A DNA stretch of 64,000 bases from Istiophorus platypterus. Taxonomy: Eukaryota; Chordata; Actinopteri; Istiophoriformes; Istiophoridae. Made by a program: the position numbers and the translations under genes. The notes beneath the pieces were generated by a model. It did no database searches and was not told the DNA's origin. It saw nothing but the letters and a program-made list of their open reading frames with translations. Shown in pieces: positions 22,423 through 36,661 of the stretch (position 1 is its first letter; every line of letters begins with the position of its first letter). The DNA lies in contig CM029131.1 in the NCBI GenBank assembly GCA_016859345.1, positions 10,696,533-10,760,532 of the forward strand, given 5' to 3'.

Positions 22423-24816
22423 GGTGGGGCTGCCTTGCCTTGCCTCAAACTCTGAAACTGCTGCAGTGCGTCGCATTATAATGAGGTGTTGTGCTTGCAA
22501 AGGAAACCTGATTTCGTCCGACGTGGCCAACGCGCTCTGTCAGAAGCGTTTGTGGTTGACGCTGGCCTCGTCTCCGTTCTGCAGGGGGGGTAAATAAAAA
22601 AAAAAAAAGTCGGGTGAGAGGGAAAGAGGGTGTAGAGGAAGGTCTGGATCACCGGATCCGCCCGCCGGCTATGCTCTGAGACACGATCTCGGCTTTCTCG
22701 TCTTTCTTTGGAAAAGTAGAATCATGCCTATTTGTAGGACTGTACATTTTCTGCAGTGCTTTTCCAGCCTCTAATATCAATCACGGATTCTTGAGACGAA
22801 GCAATTTGGATGCGAGGCCCCGTCGCCATTAAATGACAGGCAATAGCTAAGACCCATGAAGAGAATCAATATCATCTGCATGTAGCAACATTTGTCTGTG
22901 TGAGTGTCCGCCCGGCCGGAGCCATTCGCGTTATTGAGTCCCGGTCACTTTCTAAGGAGATAATATGAACTGTATGCCTTTCACGAGTCCATAACTCAAC
23001 TTTATGGTGATGCGCTTGTGGAGCTCAACGATTTTCCCCGGGATCCTCTCTCTCTCCCCGGGCCAGACGTCGGAGATTGGAGTTTTATGAGGCGGACTGA
23101 GCCTCAGGTGAGAGGGATTGAAAGAGGGATGCTTTTCTCTGGACTGTTCGACCCCCAGCCCCCAGGGCTTATCGTCTGAGATGTGGGACCTCGACGCCTT
23201 TGTGTGTGGCCGCAGTGGTCACCGAGGGGCCGTTGTAAGGGGCGGGGGGGGGCGTTGCAGCCAGCGGGGCTATCGAGCCACGACCCCGTGACCATCTGGC
23301 TCAACAGCTGGAGGAACCAGTAGATTTCCGCACTTGAAATTATACAGAAACAACATTCCTATTTCATTGTATGGATTTTATGGAGAAGGCTCAACAAAAC
23401 AAGCCTCTATTTACTCTTTAAATATCTCAATGCATTTACACACAAACAAGCGTTATTTTGGAGGAATTTCCTGGTGGGTTTTCTGTCTTCCCCGCCCTTC
23501 CTCTGTCTCATTCCTGCCCAAGCTGGAGACTTTCTGTGGGGGGGGGCAGCTGAATTAGTGCATTATTAAGCCTTTCTCCCCTGACCCACATCCCCCAGAC
23601 CGCTCGCATGGCTCGACTCCAGCACGGCGCCTGTACGCACCGGGAACCTGGAAAGCATTTGAATGGTCCCGGGACACAGCCCACTGTAAAAACGGACCTC
23701 TTATGCGCGACGGCGCGCTCGGAGCGGAACGCCGGGAGCGAGGGTGGCGGTCAAAGCGCTTCGTCTTCCTGTCGGGCTCCCCTTTCAGACGGACAGCGTG
23801 GTCAGGCATCGGGCTCTGACGCGCCACGCGATGGGACGGGAGACGTCTGACGTTTTTGGGAGACGCGCCTGTTCGCTTCCTTGCCAAGAGTCAGATGGGA
23901 GGGTCGTTACCAGTCTCGCGTCTGCTGAGAAAAAAGCACTGTGTCTCCTTTTCTGATCCGAACGAAAGTGTAAAATCCAACTAGCGCTTTCCCCCTTTTT
24001 CCAGCCTTTTTGCTGCAACTGATATTTGACATAAATTTTTCAAACTAAACGATTAATTTTTACATGAACTGAAATACTGCGTTTTCCCTGCATAACTGTT
24101 ACTTCCACAGGATATGTAGCGGTCCCACTTTTTTTGGCCCCGTAGCTCGTCTCCTCACCTCCATTAATAATACGACCAAACGTGGTCAGTCCAGCCACCG
24201 ACCTACAAGAGGGGAACAATGCAGAACGCTCTAGCATGACCTGGGTGACGCCATGGCGAACAGCTCATGCTGAAGGTAATGCTTTCAGGGGCAGAGGGCA
24301 TCTGACGGGCCCGGCCATTGTAGCCCCCTCAGAATGGAGCCGTTACCTCACTTCAATCGGCCCATTTGAGGCCTCCGGGTTGAGAAATGGCTTCCAGAGG
24401 GTTCAGAGAATGCGGGAGCATCGGCTAAAAGGGGATGGGGGTTGTAAGGGGGGGGGGCACTGCCCCAGATAAAGAGGGTTAGCTGAATAAACAAATAATA
24501 ATGATAGAACAGTGTTGTTATTGTAAGCGCAAATAGCTGGCCTAAGCAAAGGAAATTCAGGTCCTTGCACTGCGACATTTTCCCACAGTAGCGGAACTAT
24601 CACATTCTGATCCGAAAATATCTCAAAGAGTTCAAGTTGCTGAAGTGTCCCGGGATATGAAACCCAGAAAGTGACATTTCTAAGCAAATAAATAACGTTT
24701 GATTTCAGGTTCCTGTTTTAGACGGTCGGCTATAATAGCTATGAATTTAATTTATTTATCTGATGGACCTTTGACACACTGTTTTGTTTTATTTCAGAAT
24801 GAGGGGCGGGGGAGGA

Positions 24817-24830
24817 GGGGGGGGGGGGGG
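24817..24830. repeat. G14 homopolymer
   Basis: G-run within a G/A-rich stretch (24801-24830). Confidence 0.95.
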
Positions 24831-25859
24831 TTCAAAAGTCCTTCACACAGAGAAATTCAATGTGTCCCCCCCCTCCCCGGTACAAGAGAGTATTCAAGTC
24901 CACTGATGTCACCCCGTCTGAGAGGCTTAATGAGAAACAGAGCCGATGTCAAATTCTTCCCCGGCTCCCATCTGGAAGAAATAAAACAAATATGGCTGCT
25001 AAAAATAAGTCTCCACTTGAGATGATAACAAGGATTTAGTGCCATTAACTGTGTAAATACGGTGTGTGGTTGGCCCCAGATTCATATTGAAATTCCTTCC
25101 CAACCTGGATGAGCTCTGACTGTTAAAAAAGAAAAAAAAAGAAAAATCCCCCCCATCCCCCACAGAAATAGGCTCCAATAATGCCTCTCAAAAGCCGATG
25201 ATGGTCGATTTAAATATTTTATGCCTCTGAATTATCGGACTCCCGGCCCTCTTCTCAGATCACTTGACGGAGCGCGGTGAGCCGCTGCACTGAGAGGCCT
25301 TTGTTCGCATTAACCCTGCGAGATGGACGCAGCCAGAAGCGGGGAGCAGATGATCTCCTCCAGCCAAAAGTCGCCGCAGCGACATGGAAACTGAAATATA
25401 AGAGCGAGAAGAAAAAAAAAAAACGAAACAAAACCTTTTGTGGGAGTTTTTGGGGGATCGGCGGCTCTGCACGGGCCTGTTTCACATAAGTAATTTTTTG
25501 ATTTTTGTGGGCACCGCTTACTCACAGAGTGCAGACTGCGGTTGCAGGAAATGATTTCATCCTGGGAATCACAGTTTGAATGGTGAAATTTTGCTGAATC
25601 GGGCCCCAGGTTTGCGTCGAGACACTTTTATGTAGTTTCTTGAATGATTGTGAGAAACAAAAGTTGAAGCTGCACTAGGCATCTTAGTGTTTTGGCAGCA
25701 GGGTAAGTGTCAGAATTAAATAACTTGAATGTGAACAGTATAAACGATATTCGTTTTGTTTAGAGGCCTGTACAGCAGGGATAGTGACCGAATGGTACCT
25801 GGAGGTTCTTCATGTCAAACCCTGAATTTTTCTGGACAAAATACAAATTCTTTTGTCTT

Positions 25860-26300
25860 GGTCGTAACTTTAAAGCTGCACTAGTCAAGATTATTTATGT
25901 TGAGAGTGTGTTAAAATGACTGTGCGTAACGAAACGGATAAACCCACGGATCTGCCCCCCCCCCCGCAGTCTTCCGTGAGCGTTAGCATCATTTTAGTCA
26001 GGGAGTCGTGCTCAAATCGGGATATTTCTCTCTGGAATTGTGTTGGGATAAAGGAAGAAATGACAACAGCAGATATATCACAAAAACCCAGGCAGGTAAA
26101 ACCATAACTAAAGGACTAGATCATTAGAGTAAAGTATAAAAGTGTGTTTTTCGTAGACTGCCTCTGTGTTTTTCTTCTATCAGAGGCAACGTGATTTGAG
26201 CGCTGATGAACACCAGCGAACAAGTAGCTTTCAACATGTATTATTTAACAATCCAGGTCCACTAAGGACATTCTTATTTACAGCAGTGGCCCCCGGGGCC
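25860..26300. repeat. Possible diverged interspersed repeat
   Basis: Begins with AAAGCTGCACTAG, a word also seen at about 25668-25680, and continues with moderately AT-rich sequence including AACAATCCAGGTCCACTAAGGACA. The repeated leading word and overall style suggest an old fish repeat. No terminal repeats or coding region identified. Confidence 0.3.
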
Positions 26301-26433
26301 GGGGGCTACCTAGATTTACACCACCCACGCCGGGACCGCCGCAGTCTTGCAATGCAGCCCCGCCGGACACCTTCACCGGTGGACCGTGCTGGTCAGGCGA
26401 TGCACTTATCCGTTTAGGGAAATGTGTGCATTA

Positions 26434-26450
26434 CCCCCCCCCCCCCCCCC
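26434..26450. repeat. C17 homopolymer
   Basis: Uninterrupted C-run. Confidence 0.95.
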
Positions 26451-28806
26451 GCACATTTATTTTCTAGTTAGCCATCAGATTCAAAGGAGGAGCCTCTTGG
26501 CCATAAGCCTGTTTTGTTTTTCCCGAGGCTGCCGCCGACCCCCACGGCCCACCTGCAAAGATGCGCCGACCAAAAAAAAAAAACCCCACACGGCGAACTC
26601 CCCCCTCAGCCATGAAATAATTCATGAGCATGGGAATAATCATCGCACCGAGGCCTGCAGTAGAGGTCAAAAGTCACCACAACCCATCTCTTTTCACATT
26701 TCTCGTTATTATTCATCTACCCCCCCCCTTAAAAAAAAAGAAATCCCCCCACTGTATGTTGATCTGCTCTCCGTCATTGCAAGGATATATAGGAAATGCG
26801 GGTCTGATAAGCATGAGTGGCACAGGTGGATCCAGGGATGACAGGAACGCAAACAATCTGCGCCCACCTGTCATATTATCACCCCCCCCCCGTTATGGAT
26901 TCGTGCATGCCTGCAGGGGCAATCTCCGTTCCCCGTACCGAGGCAGCAAGACGGAGAGGGGAGAAAATCACAGGCTGACATTAATGCTTTCCCCTAGCAG
27001 GAATGCAGCTGCCTCGCCTGCTCGTTCGTTCGCCTCGACATCTGCCCGGCACCTGGGTCGGCCGGCTCGGCGCGCAGACAGGCCCCCGTCGATAAATCAG
27101 CCTCCGGATTAAACAGAGGAGAGGCCGCGATAAAGCCGAGGCCCCTCAGGCTAATGCACGTGAAATGTCAGGGAATCTGACAGAGCGTCCCGGGCAAGAA
27201 AATATCTCTGTGAAAACACACGCTTGGAGGTCACGAGATTGTTGCCGAAGAGGCTTTGTTGTGCTTTTGGTTTCTGATTTGTTACCCGGGATGTTATCCT
27301 CTCTTGTCCTCTCAGCTGAACTTTAACAGAGCGGGTCATGCTTTCTTGGATATTTTATTTATTTATTTTTTGTTATTCTTATTCTAAATCTGACTCTGTG
27401 CCGTCAGTTAAGGTCGAAGAAAAACAAGCCTGCTATCGGGTCGTTTCAGGTGTTTTGATTTTGAGGACGTAAATTTCTACAGTGTAATTCTGGGGCCTGT
27501 AGAAAGCCCCGCTGACAGGCCCCCCCCCCGAAACTGAGTTGGAATAAAACTCCTAAAGCGTAGCGCAAAGGAAGCTGCAGCCAACGCGGTGACACGGGGA
27601 AATACAGTTAAACTGCATCGAGGGGAGGTGAGAGAAGCCGCAGAGACGAGCTGTAAAGTGCAGAAAGCGTCGCGTGGGACCCCCTTTGAGGACTTTCCGC
27701 CCCAGTTTCCCCGCGAAAGAACCCGAGCCTCCGCTCCTCGACCGGCCCTCTCCGTCCTCTCTGGCTGCCTCCGCCGCGCCGGGGCTCGGCTCGGCTAGGT
27801 GTGGCGCCCGTCCATCACAGCCTGCATAAACAAGAAGCCCGACTTCCCCTTCGCGAACCAGCCGACATCTGTTCGGCATCAGCCCTCCGCTCCCATCGGC
27901 CCCCTTCCCCCTGTCACTTTCCGAGGAGTTTCTCTCTTGCTCTTTTCAAAGCGCTCGCTCTTTCCCCTTTCCCTGTCGCTTTTTCCTTTTGGATCGGGGC
28001 CGAGCGATGTTCGGATTAAATCGCATCGACAGTACGTTAGCACATGGTTAAAAAATGGCTGCTGTAAATTCTGCTACCAAGTATGTACACAGTCCTCCTC
28101 ATTGGCCACTTCATTGATCAGTTTGAGGGAGATGTTGGGCTCAGAGCTGGATGGGAAAACCAGGATTTGAAAGGGAATGAGGGGAATTTGAGCGTGAAAG
28201 TGGATGTGATTATCCCGTAAATATTAACTCAGACAGTCACTGACCTGCTTCCTAACCTGATTCTATAGTTTTTAGATCCCCTCAAGTTCTCCAGGTAGAA
28301 ATTATGCAACTGTGGGTCAATTGCTAAGGACAGGGCGGAATCATTGCCAATAAAAAGTCAATGGACTGATGGATTTGGAAGAAATAAGGAGGAAACTTTC
28401 ACTTCTGTCACAGCCAGGTCATCGGTGTAGCCCTTACCTAAGATCACACTGCATTGTAATGCATGCACTGGTTAATCCTTTCTTTTGGAACCGAAACAAG
28501 ACATCCAGAAAAGATGAATTTTTCCATCCATGTTGCTGTTGCAGTAGTTCGTTATGCATCCTGTGATACGTTAACCCCCTTTTTTAAAAAAGCAACAACA
28601 AACCCTCGCTAGCCGCGGGTTAAGCGTAGAGAGTGTTTGGCTCTCGCCTGTGCGTCGCGAGCGCAGCTGGATACGACGGCGCCCGGGGCTCCACGTGCAG
28701 CTTTGACACAGATCTGCAGGAATTCGACAGCACAGAAGTCCGCCAGAGATTAGCAGCAGTAAATTCTCTAAGCTGTTTGGGACAATTATATTGTTTTGCA
28801 CAAAGT

Positions 28807-28839
28807 AAAAAAAGAAAAGAAAAGAAAAGAAAAGAAAAA
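28807..28839. repeat. AAAAG pentanucleotide microsatellite
   Basis: About five AAAAG units. Confidence 0.93.
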
Positions 28840-29030
28840 TTCTCGGTGTAAAAATACTGACACCTGTATTTATGGCTTTCTTTTTCATCCCCTTTTTTTT
28901 CCGCCCTGTCTTTTTATAGCCTGTTTTCACCAGCTGAGGATTTATCTTTTTTTCCAGTTTTTGATGTCTTCCCTCTCTCTTTTGTTGCTTTTCTCTCTCT
29001 AACCTCTGATTCTTTCTGCCTATCCCCTTG

Positions 29031-29032
<2 letters not shown>

Positions 29033-29064
<32 letters not shown>
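29033..29064. repeat. TC microsatellite
   Basis: Uninterrupted TC run. Confidence 0.95.
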
Positions 29065-29067
<3 letters not shown>

Positions 29068-31780
29068 ACAGCAGCCTCTCTATTTTCCCCTCTGCTCCTC
29101 TGGGTTGCCAGGTCCAGGTTTCCTTTTCATTTCTGTCATCGCCAATCTCCCTCCCTCTCCAAGTACACCTGGCCAAATATTGGCCCCCAGATGATAATAA
29201 AAACCCCATCAACCTCCAGGCTTGTAAAATCTGGGCATGGGCGCGCTGCAGACTTCTACCCCCCTGTGCGCCGACTCTTTCCTAGATCCCACGTCCAGTG
29301 CAGACACACAACGTGTTTGTTTTTATTTCTAAAAGCTGCATTCCTCAACTGCTCCTCCCGGATGTGTATGATTCTTTTTCTTTTTTTTTTTTGAGATTTG
29401 AAATCGAGGCTTCGAACAAAAGAGAAAAGGGAAGGGACAAAGGAAACAGAGAGATGGACGGACATCAGACATGGAAAAATCAATATTAGTGTGGGTGAAA
29501 AATAATACAGAGTTTAATGTCTCAGATGCACAGAAAAACAAAACCTGCAGCCTTCATAATGTAAAATTTTTGGCCTGAAATCAGTTTATTATTTATATCT
29601 CTATTCTTTGCAATCATTGGACTCGCACACAAGGTTCTTTTGCATAGATTCCAACTTTAGTGTAATTCCATACATTAGCACATATTAGCGCCGCTGGATA
29701 ATCTCAGGCCGTCTTGACGGTGCTTACCTTTGAGGAAATGCTAAACTTCGGCTGCGCTGCACCATCCGATTTACATAAACCTGCTCTTTCCTCTTTGTAT
29801 CCAACTGGCGATGAACAAAATTAGCCAGAAACCGACAGTCGCCGAGGCACAACCCCAGCGATGTGGAAAGTGACAATGAATTTAGCTATTATGACACTTT
29901 CCGATGCTACCAAGCACTTTTTCTAACCTTATGTCACTTATTTCTTTTTATATATTTTGGGATATGTAATCAGGCCCAGTTTATAGAGTCAAAAGATCAG
30001 AGACAAAATGAAGCAGGCACCGGGAAGAGACATGCCCACCTCTCCGTCCTTCCCTCCCTTCACTGTGTGATTTTGGGCTGCTTTTATTATGAAATGTAAG
30101 ACTCTGGCACCCACATTTGCACTGCCCTCGGGATTACGAGGCCCGCGACCCGCCTCGAGCCAGAGAAATTCTGCAAAGAACCCGCGAAACCCAGAAGCGC
30201 ACGATGCGCGCAGAGGCCTTCGCCCGCCCGTCCACACAGGTCGCTCTGTGGAAGTGATCAAATAGCGATGTCAGCTCCGATGTATTTCACCCCCCCACCC
30301 CCGGCCCGCGAGAGCCGCGCCGCGAACAGCTTTGCCACTGTTCCCGACAGGCATGAATGGCCCGCTCTGTCGAAACCCCGGAGAGCGGAGGAGGAGCCCA
30401 AACAGACGGGCGGTTATTCGAACGCTTGGACGTATCTTAATGTTTGGAAAGATAATCTGCGGGGATTTGGATTCCCGACGGTGGCGAGGTGTTGATGTTT
30501 GGGCTGGGCCCGGGCCGTAGGTGCTGCTGGAGGAAGAACATCAGATAACCCAGACTGCTGAAACTCAGCCTCGATTGATGAACAGGCTCCCTTTTGTATC
30601 GCGGGTAATCCATATTCCCTGACACTCCTCCGTTTGGGGCAGGTAGGCAGATGAAGAATATCCCGCTCACTGGAGGCATTTGTTACATGAATGTCCTCGG
30701 CTCAATGAGGCCACTGTGCAGGGCTCCGAAAACTTACAGTCACTGAGGCTCTGGGTACAATTAGGCAGTATAGTGCTCGGCTCGGTTTCGGCATCATTTG
30801 CCGAGTGACGGTTCATTAGCTGCAAGGCAGCAGGGGCTTGATTTGATTGTTTTCTTTATGTAAAAATTAATATTCCTCATGATTGATAAATAAATTGAGA
30901 GATGATAGATGCTGCAGGGGATAATTCTCAAGAAACGACTTTTCAAAAGCTCTCTCTTTCAACTCAAGGATTTTTCAGACCCCGTTTTTGATACTGTTTA
31001 TGATCAGCATTTTCCTGCATTAGCATTAATTGTATTTACATTAAGTAAGTACCCGACTATATAGTAGTTTTTCGCCACTGTTGCGCCCGATTAAAATTGC
31101 CTTACACGAGGGATTCACACAAAACGATGCAAACTGGTTATGCGGTGTTGCCGTTTGTAACATGATGTAACCGCTATCAGCTGCCGCATCTTCACGTGGA
31201 ACGCGCTCGACTGATGAAGCGCCCTGTTTTCAGCACATGTTGTTGTGCAGCTAAAAGAAACACAATGTACTTGACAACCCCGGTTAATGTAATCCAATCA
31301 GTGGGGTTAGGCAACTAAAAACGCCAGGGGAGAGGATTGTGGTTACTTTAATTGCAGGTCTGTGGCAGTCCTGAAAGTGAAAGTTGGACTTGGTTCATGC
31401 GCATCCGGCGCATCAACCTGCTCACCTTTACTTTACCTCTCGCTAAACGGGCGGACGACCCTCTGCATTGAGTTTAACGTCGGCGTTGGCTGCAGAAGAC
31501 AGAAAACGGCGCCGTCACTGTTCGACTGACGGCCGATGTCTGGCTGGAGCGGTACGGCCACGGCGAGCGTGGGGTCATGAACTGACCCCATCCAAATCTT
31601 CTGCCCTCTCAAGAAACAACAATTTCCCTTTTATGGATTTGTCAAATCACCGCTATACAGGAAGCAGCCGTCCTTCGCTCTGTGGCCCGATAACAACAGC
31701 CCTGGATCGCGTCCGTCCCTGATGCCAAATCATCTTTTATAGATTAGGCTGACAGAGCCCAGATCCCAGTAGCACCCCCG

Positions 31781-31798
31781 CACACACACACACACACA
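31781..31798. repeat. CA microsatellite
   Basis: Nine CA units. Confidence 0.93.
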
Positions 31799-31879
31799 TG
31801 AAAAATGACACGTATTAACCTGAGTGGCTGCCCTGTGCTCTGATAAAAGACAGGGCTATCGGCGGAGTTATCAGGGTCC

Positions 31880-32210
31880 GGGGATATGAGGGCCCGATGC
31901 CTGGGCTGATATTACGACACCGGGTCATTTGGGACGTGCATGACTGTCTCCGAGTGACAGATCGTCAGCACAGAGCCTCAAAACAGGCCGATAAGAGTAA
32001 TGAATTTAAACCGGGGCGACTGATAGGCAGAGGCAGGTTTCTAGGAGTCAGCGCACAGGAACAATTAGTCATACTGATTAGTTCATTACCTCGCCAAGAT
32101 AGGATCACAGTCATCATGAATTATATGGCATACGAGAATACGTTCCTGCTGATGCTGATTAAATTTGCCATGTTTACATCTGCGCTAATGATGTACACTT
32201 AAACTTTGAA
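31880..32210. other. Candidate conserved non-coding block
   Basis: Repeat-free block with clustered homeodomain-like words: GTAATGAATTTAAA, ACAATTAGTCATACTGATTAG, TCATGAATTATATGG, GCTGATTAAATTTGCC and GCTAATGATG. One of the best enhancer-like stretches by eye. Confidence 0.32.
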
Positions 32211-33499
32211 GTATCCGAGGGCAGGAGGATTTGGCAGCGGACCTCGCCTTATCTCTGGCGGCAGGCCAAGACCAACAGCCGTATCAGACGCGGTATATCT
32301 CCCACACCTTGGAAAATTCGCTCATAATTCATCCTCAAGTGTGCCATAAAAAAAAAATACACACGGGGAGAAATCTCCAATTCTGTTAGCGTAACCTTTG
32401 GCTGGCGGCGGGCCCCACGCGGGAGCTCCACTCTCCGTCAAACCTGCAGCTCAGGGTTTCGCACTTGTTTTTTTTTTCTTTGCAGTCCCAGAGGCAAACG
32501 TTGGCATGTTGACAGTGGTGCAAAAAAAAAAAAAAATCCAATGTAAGCAGAGATAGGCAGGCGTGGCGGCAGGCTTGGGGGGGGGGGGTTGCAGTGACAG
32601 AGAGAGTAGAGGTCGCGACCTTGTCTTCGGCAGGGTCGCCGCTCCCGGAACGCGCTCCGCGGGCCTCTACAAGGCGTCTTATCTGTAGCGCCAGCCCGAG
32701 CCTCTGATCTGCGGACGCATCGAGGTGGCGGAGGCAGCTCGGTCGCGGCGGAGTAAATACGTGGTGACCTCCGGTGGCAACAGGGTCAGGGTTTTATCTG
32801 GCCGCCTGGTTTATTTTATTTTTTCTGGTCGACTTTGAAAAGAGAAAAGAAAAAAGGCCCATATAGGAACCAGACGCTCGTCTAGGATGCGGTTCCGCTC
32901 CGCCTGATCTTCAAGAATGTGTGAAAGAGCAGCGTGTGCTAGCGAGGCTCATAGGGATGAAAAACGCATCTGATACTTTATTACTGAAAAATCTGCACCA
33001 TTAATCTTCAGCAGATTGCTTCGTGTTTACGTGTCAGTCAGTCATGTCTGAGTGTTTGCTTGTTTGTGTGGTCTCACCCAGAAGTGTGTTGTTGTTGTTG
33101 TTTTTCGTTTTTTCCTGTTTTTTTTTTTTGCTCCTCGTCGCCAAAGAAGTGAAGGGGGGGGGGGCTTGTGTTTTAAATTTTCATGAGGCCACACGAGCAG
33201 TTGGAGGGGACTGGATGTGGGACTCAAGCAAAGGGCCGCAGAGCGGGGGGGGCTCTTCCATCGCCAGCCGCCTCATCAAACGAGCCCCTCCCCACCCACA
33301 CACACACAAACAAACACACACGAGTAAACATGGCCGGGTAAACATTACTGAGAACCTGTGGCCGTGGAGCAGGGACGTCAGCAAACACATTACCTGCCGG
33401 CTTAACCATAGCTTAGCCGCCGGCTAAGTGAAAATCAATACCGGCCTTCAACGGAATAACGTGAAATACTCAGAGCTCCGCCGGCGCCCTCGCCTCAGA

Positions 33500-33740
33500 T
33501 CTAACACCCAGAAATGCATTTCAATACCCAACATTAAGTTTCAGATGCAAAACGCATATTTGGCAGAAGCACTTCTTCCTTGGAATCGAACCCGCCTGGA
33601 GGTCCGGGTCGTCGTCGGCGGCATGAAGACGAGGGCATTTAAAGATGATTGAACACAAGGAAATAAATATTGGGAATCTGTCACCTTAATATAAAAATTA
33701 AATGGAGCAGTCGATCAAAAGCCCTCATAATTCAATCGCA
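33500..33740. other. Candidate conserved non-coding block
   Basis: Repeat-free AT-rich block containing GCATTTAAAGATGATTG, AAATAAATATTGGG, AAAAATTAAATGG and CATAATTCAATCGCAT. Confidence 0.22.
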
Positions 33741-33749
33741 TCCGCCACA

Positions 33750-36620
33750 ACGTCTCCTGAAGGTCTGCCCCGTAAGTGCATGTTTTCTTTCTGCCGAGTA
33801 AAGTATATTAGCTTTTGTTTAAAACCTCTTTATGATTTAGTGTACTTTGGAGGTGATTACACACTCCTTATGAGCTTACAGCTCTTAGGGTGTTTTAACC
33901 CTAAGGAATCGTTGGGCTGCAAAAGCACTGGGCCCCGAGAAATATGCCTCCGACAAAGTCTCAGGTCGGTAAATTCTTTTTTTTTCCCCCTCTTTTCTTC
34001 AGTCTGCACGTGAGTACCTGGGCCTCGTGGGAACAGTGCAGCTTTCACTCACGCCGTAAAACCGTCAGAAATAATGCCTGGCTGAAGATATAACACGCGG
34101 CGTTACGTACATGAGTCATGCCTTAAATCTCCGCTTTAAATACACCCCCCCTCCCCGATTTCACATGACAACAAGCACGCTGCATTCTCGGCATACCTCC
34201 ATGTGTGCCGGGATTATTTCAGTGCCCTGTCATTAGCGGAGGTCTACGCGATGACAACACAGACTTAGGCAGCTTTGCTTCACGTCTGATGTGGCCTGTA
34301 AATATTTCCCCTGACACGGGGCTCTGGCGAAGAAGGTTCCCCTTTGTGCAGCAGCCGGAGTCATTATGGGATCGTGTTGCTAATGGTCTTTCGGGGACGG
34401 ACGTTTTTTACCTTCGGACAGTTTTCTCCACGTTTGCCGGGAGAAAAATTCACATTTTTAAGTCGATGAGACGGCAAGATGTTGGTTTCGTGCGCGGTTC
34501 GCTCGTTCCAACAAGGGCAGTCCCGTCCAGGCGACTGCATTTTGTAATCAATAATGCACACGACCTCCCTGCTTCCGCTGAGTGCCACATCCCTGATAAA
34601 TTTTCCCACAAAGCCAGGCTCACAGCTACCGAAATCCTCCTCATCCAATTCAAAAGGGCCGACGCGAAGGCGGTGATTCTCCACGGTTCTCGCTATTGAT
34701 TAACCGCTGTTGGAGCCGGCGGTATATTCAGCTCGGGGAGCTCAGCCGAGCGCCCTCAGCCCGGGCGTGAGTGGCAGTTTGGCTTTGCGCTGGGGCACCG
34801 TTGAGACCAGCAGATGGCTTCGGGATGCTGTTGTTAGACACCGCAACTGGCTGCTTTTTGCAAACTTGAAAGATTTGTCACACTGGTTAAGTCAAAATTA
34901 ATGAGGACGACGACGGCTAAAGCGATGAAAAGATTAAGAGTTGATATAATTTTGTTGTCATTTCCGCGGGATGAACTGCAGCGAGTGCGGGGGGGGGGGG
35001 GGGGGGGGTCGGGAGATGTGGCACCGCGCTGTTGGGCGTCGACCCACCGCCGTGCTCTGGCGTCGGGCCTGCTTGCCTAATGGTTACCCAGGGTGCCCTT
35101 GACTGGCGACCCAGCGGGACGCCTGGGACCTCGGCCATGTTCTGCTGGCACCGGGGGCGAGCTGGTGGTGACGGGTGTCTTCGAGTGGGAGTCTCAGATG
35201 TGAGATCAAGTGCGATAATTGCTTCAGGAACAGCGGGGGGGGGCTGTGCCCCATGAGGAGCGAGGAGACAAAACAACCACACTTACTGTATTTGGACTAG
35301 AGCGGCTTGTGCTTCCAGACATCTGGCCTCTTGCGAGCTTGCTCTCAAGGCCACAGGTTAAAAAAGCCCGTGCAGTGATAGCGGAGGCACTTTAAGTCCG
35401 GTCAGGCCCCAAAGGCGGGTCATGGAGGGGTCAGAGTCGGTCCTGACGTTACTCCGGGCAAATTATCAAAAGTTTAGTGCGTTTGAAATTTTGAGCCCCT
35501 GAAAAAATCAATGAAGTATTGTGAGACTGGAGACTGTGTCAGAGGGGAAGTCATTTTTCTGAGGCTGTTGTTTGTCATGTTGCTATTTTTGGTTGCGTTA
35601 TATCGCCGCAGACATGTTGTTATATGCTATTTTGTTAAAATAATCCCATTTGCATACAGACCAAGTTTTTCTTTTATGGATATGCTGTTGTTTTTTATTC
35701 AAATTATACGGTGTCACAACAGGGGTTCCCAAAAAAAAAGTTAGAAATAAAACAAAAACAAAAATGGACGGCGCAGTGTTTGTTTTTTGAATCCCCTGTG
35801 GTTTCTATTTCAACAGCATCAGTTTCTGTCTCACGGAAGAGCTTTATTTTGATTTTTTTCCACTGAATAATTAGAGAAGTGGCAAAGAAAATTAGATGCT
35901 CAGGGGGCAGAGAACATCGACAAAAAAAAACCAAAAAAACGGATAAGGGAGCTGCAACAGGAGTAAATACAAGCCAAAAAAACGAAGCTTTCAGGGGTAG
36001 TAAAACAGAGGGTATGAAAACAAATGGCTCACACACATTACTGCTTTTTTCCCTTTTAGACTGAGCTTCCTGGCCCAGTGACCCCTTCATGGGAATCCCC
36101 ATTATTTAATTACGCTCCGCGAGCACGTGACCGGAGAGAGTCGAGAAATCAATGGCGAGCGTCTGTCCCGCTGAGATAACCGGTTAAACCCGGGAGAGGT
36201 GTCGTGAGCTGTCAAGCCGGCGTCCGATGAACTAACCCCCCAACCCCGACCGCACCGATCCGACGGCATCGGGTCACGACCGGCCGTGGTTCACGCAGCG
36301 CCGTCGGTGGACCACGGCTGTCTGAAAACACAGACGGTTGACGTGTGGCATCTATGTGGCCTATATCTCATGGTTGCCCCTCCTGCCCCCATCTCTGCTT
36401 TATGTAGTCGGACCACTAAGAGGCAAATCGTTACGCCAAAGCCGAGAAACCCCAACATCTGTTTTCTCCATTCCTGCTCGTAGCCTCGGCTCGTTTCGCC
36501 CGCGCTGTAACTCGGTAGCGCGCTTTTAGCGAGCGCCGGGCTATTCCCAGCTGACATTGCACAGCTGGGCCCACTTCTGGGCCAGCCGCTAGAAGTTACC
36601 CAGAGGTGCTTCTGGAGTTA
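33750..36620. other. Intron sequence, nothing specific seen
   Basis: Unique-looking sequence with the G20 run and scattered A-runs (35730-35760, 35922-35940). No gene recognised. Confidence 0.45.
34989..35008. repeat. G20 homopolymer
   Basis: Longest G-run in the window. Confidence 0.95.
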
Positions 36621-36630
36621 CACGTCGAAG

Positions 36631-36661
36631 GGAGAGAGAGAGAGAGAGAGGGAGAGAGAGA
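36631..36661. repeat. GA microsatellite upstream of exon 2
   Basis: GAGA run interrupted by GGG, about 280 bases before exon 2. Confidence 0.9.

Larger units (their letters stand above)
22430..31770. other. Intron sequence with homopolymers, no gene seen
   Basis: Mixed sequence rich in C-runs and G-runs, with CpG-rich patches near 23600-23900, 26990-27100 and 27560-27800. Apart from the listed repeats, no exon, RNA gene or transposon was recognised. Confidence 0.45.
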
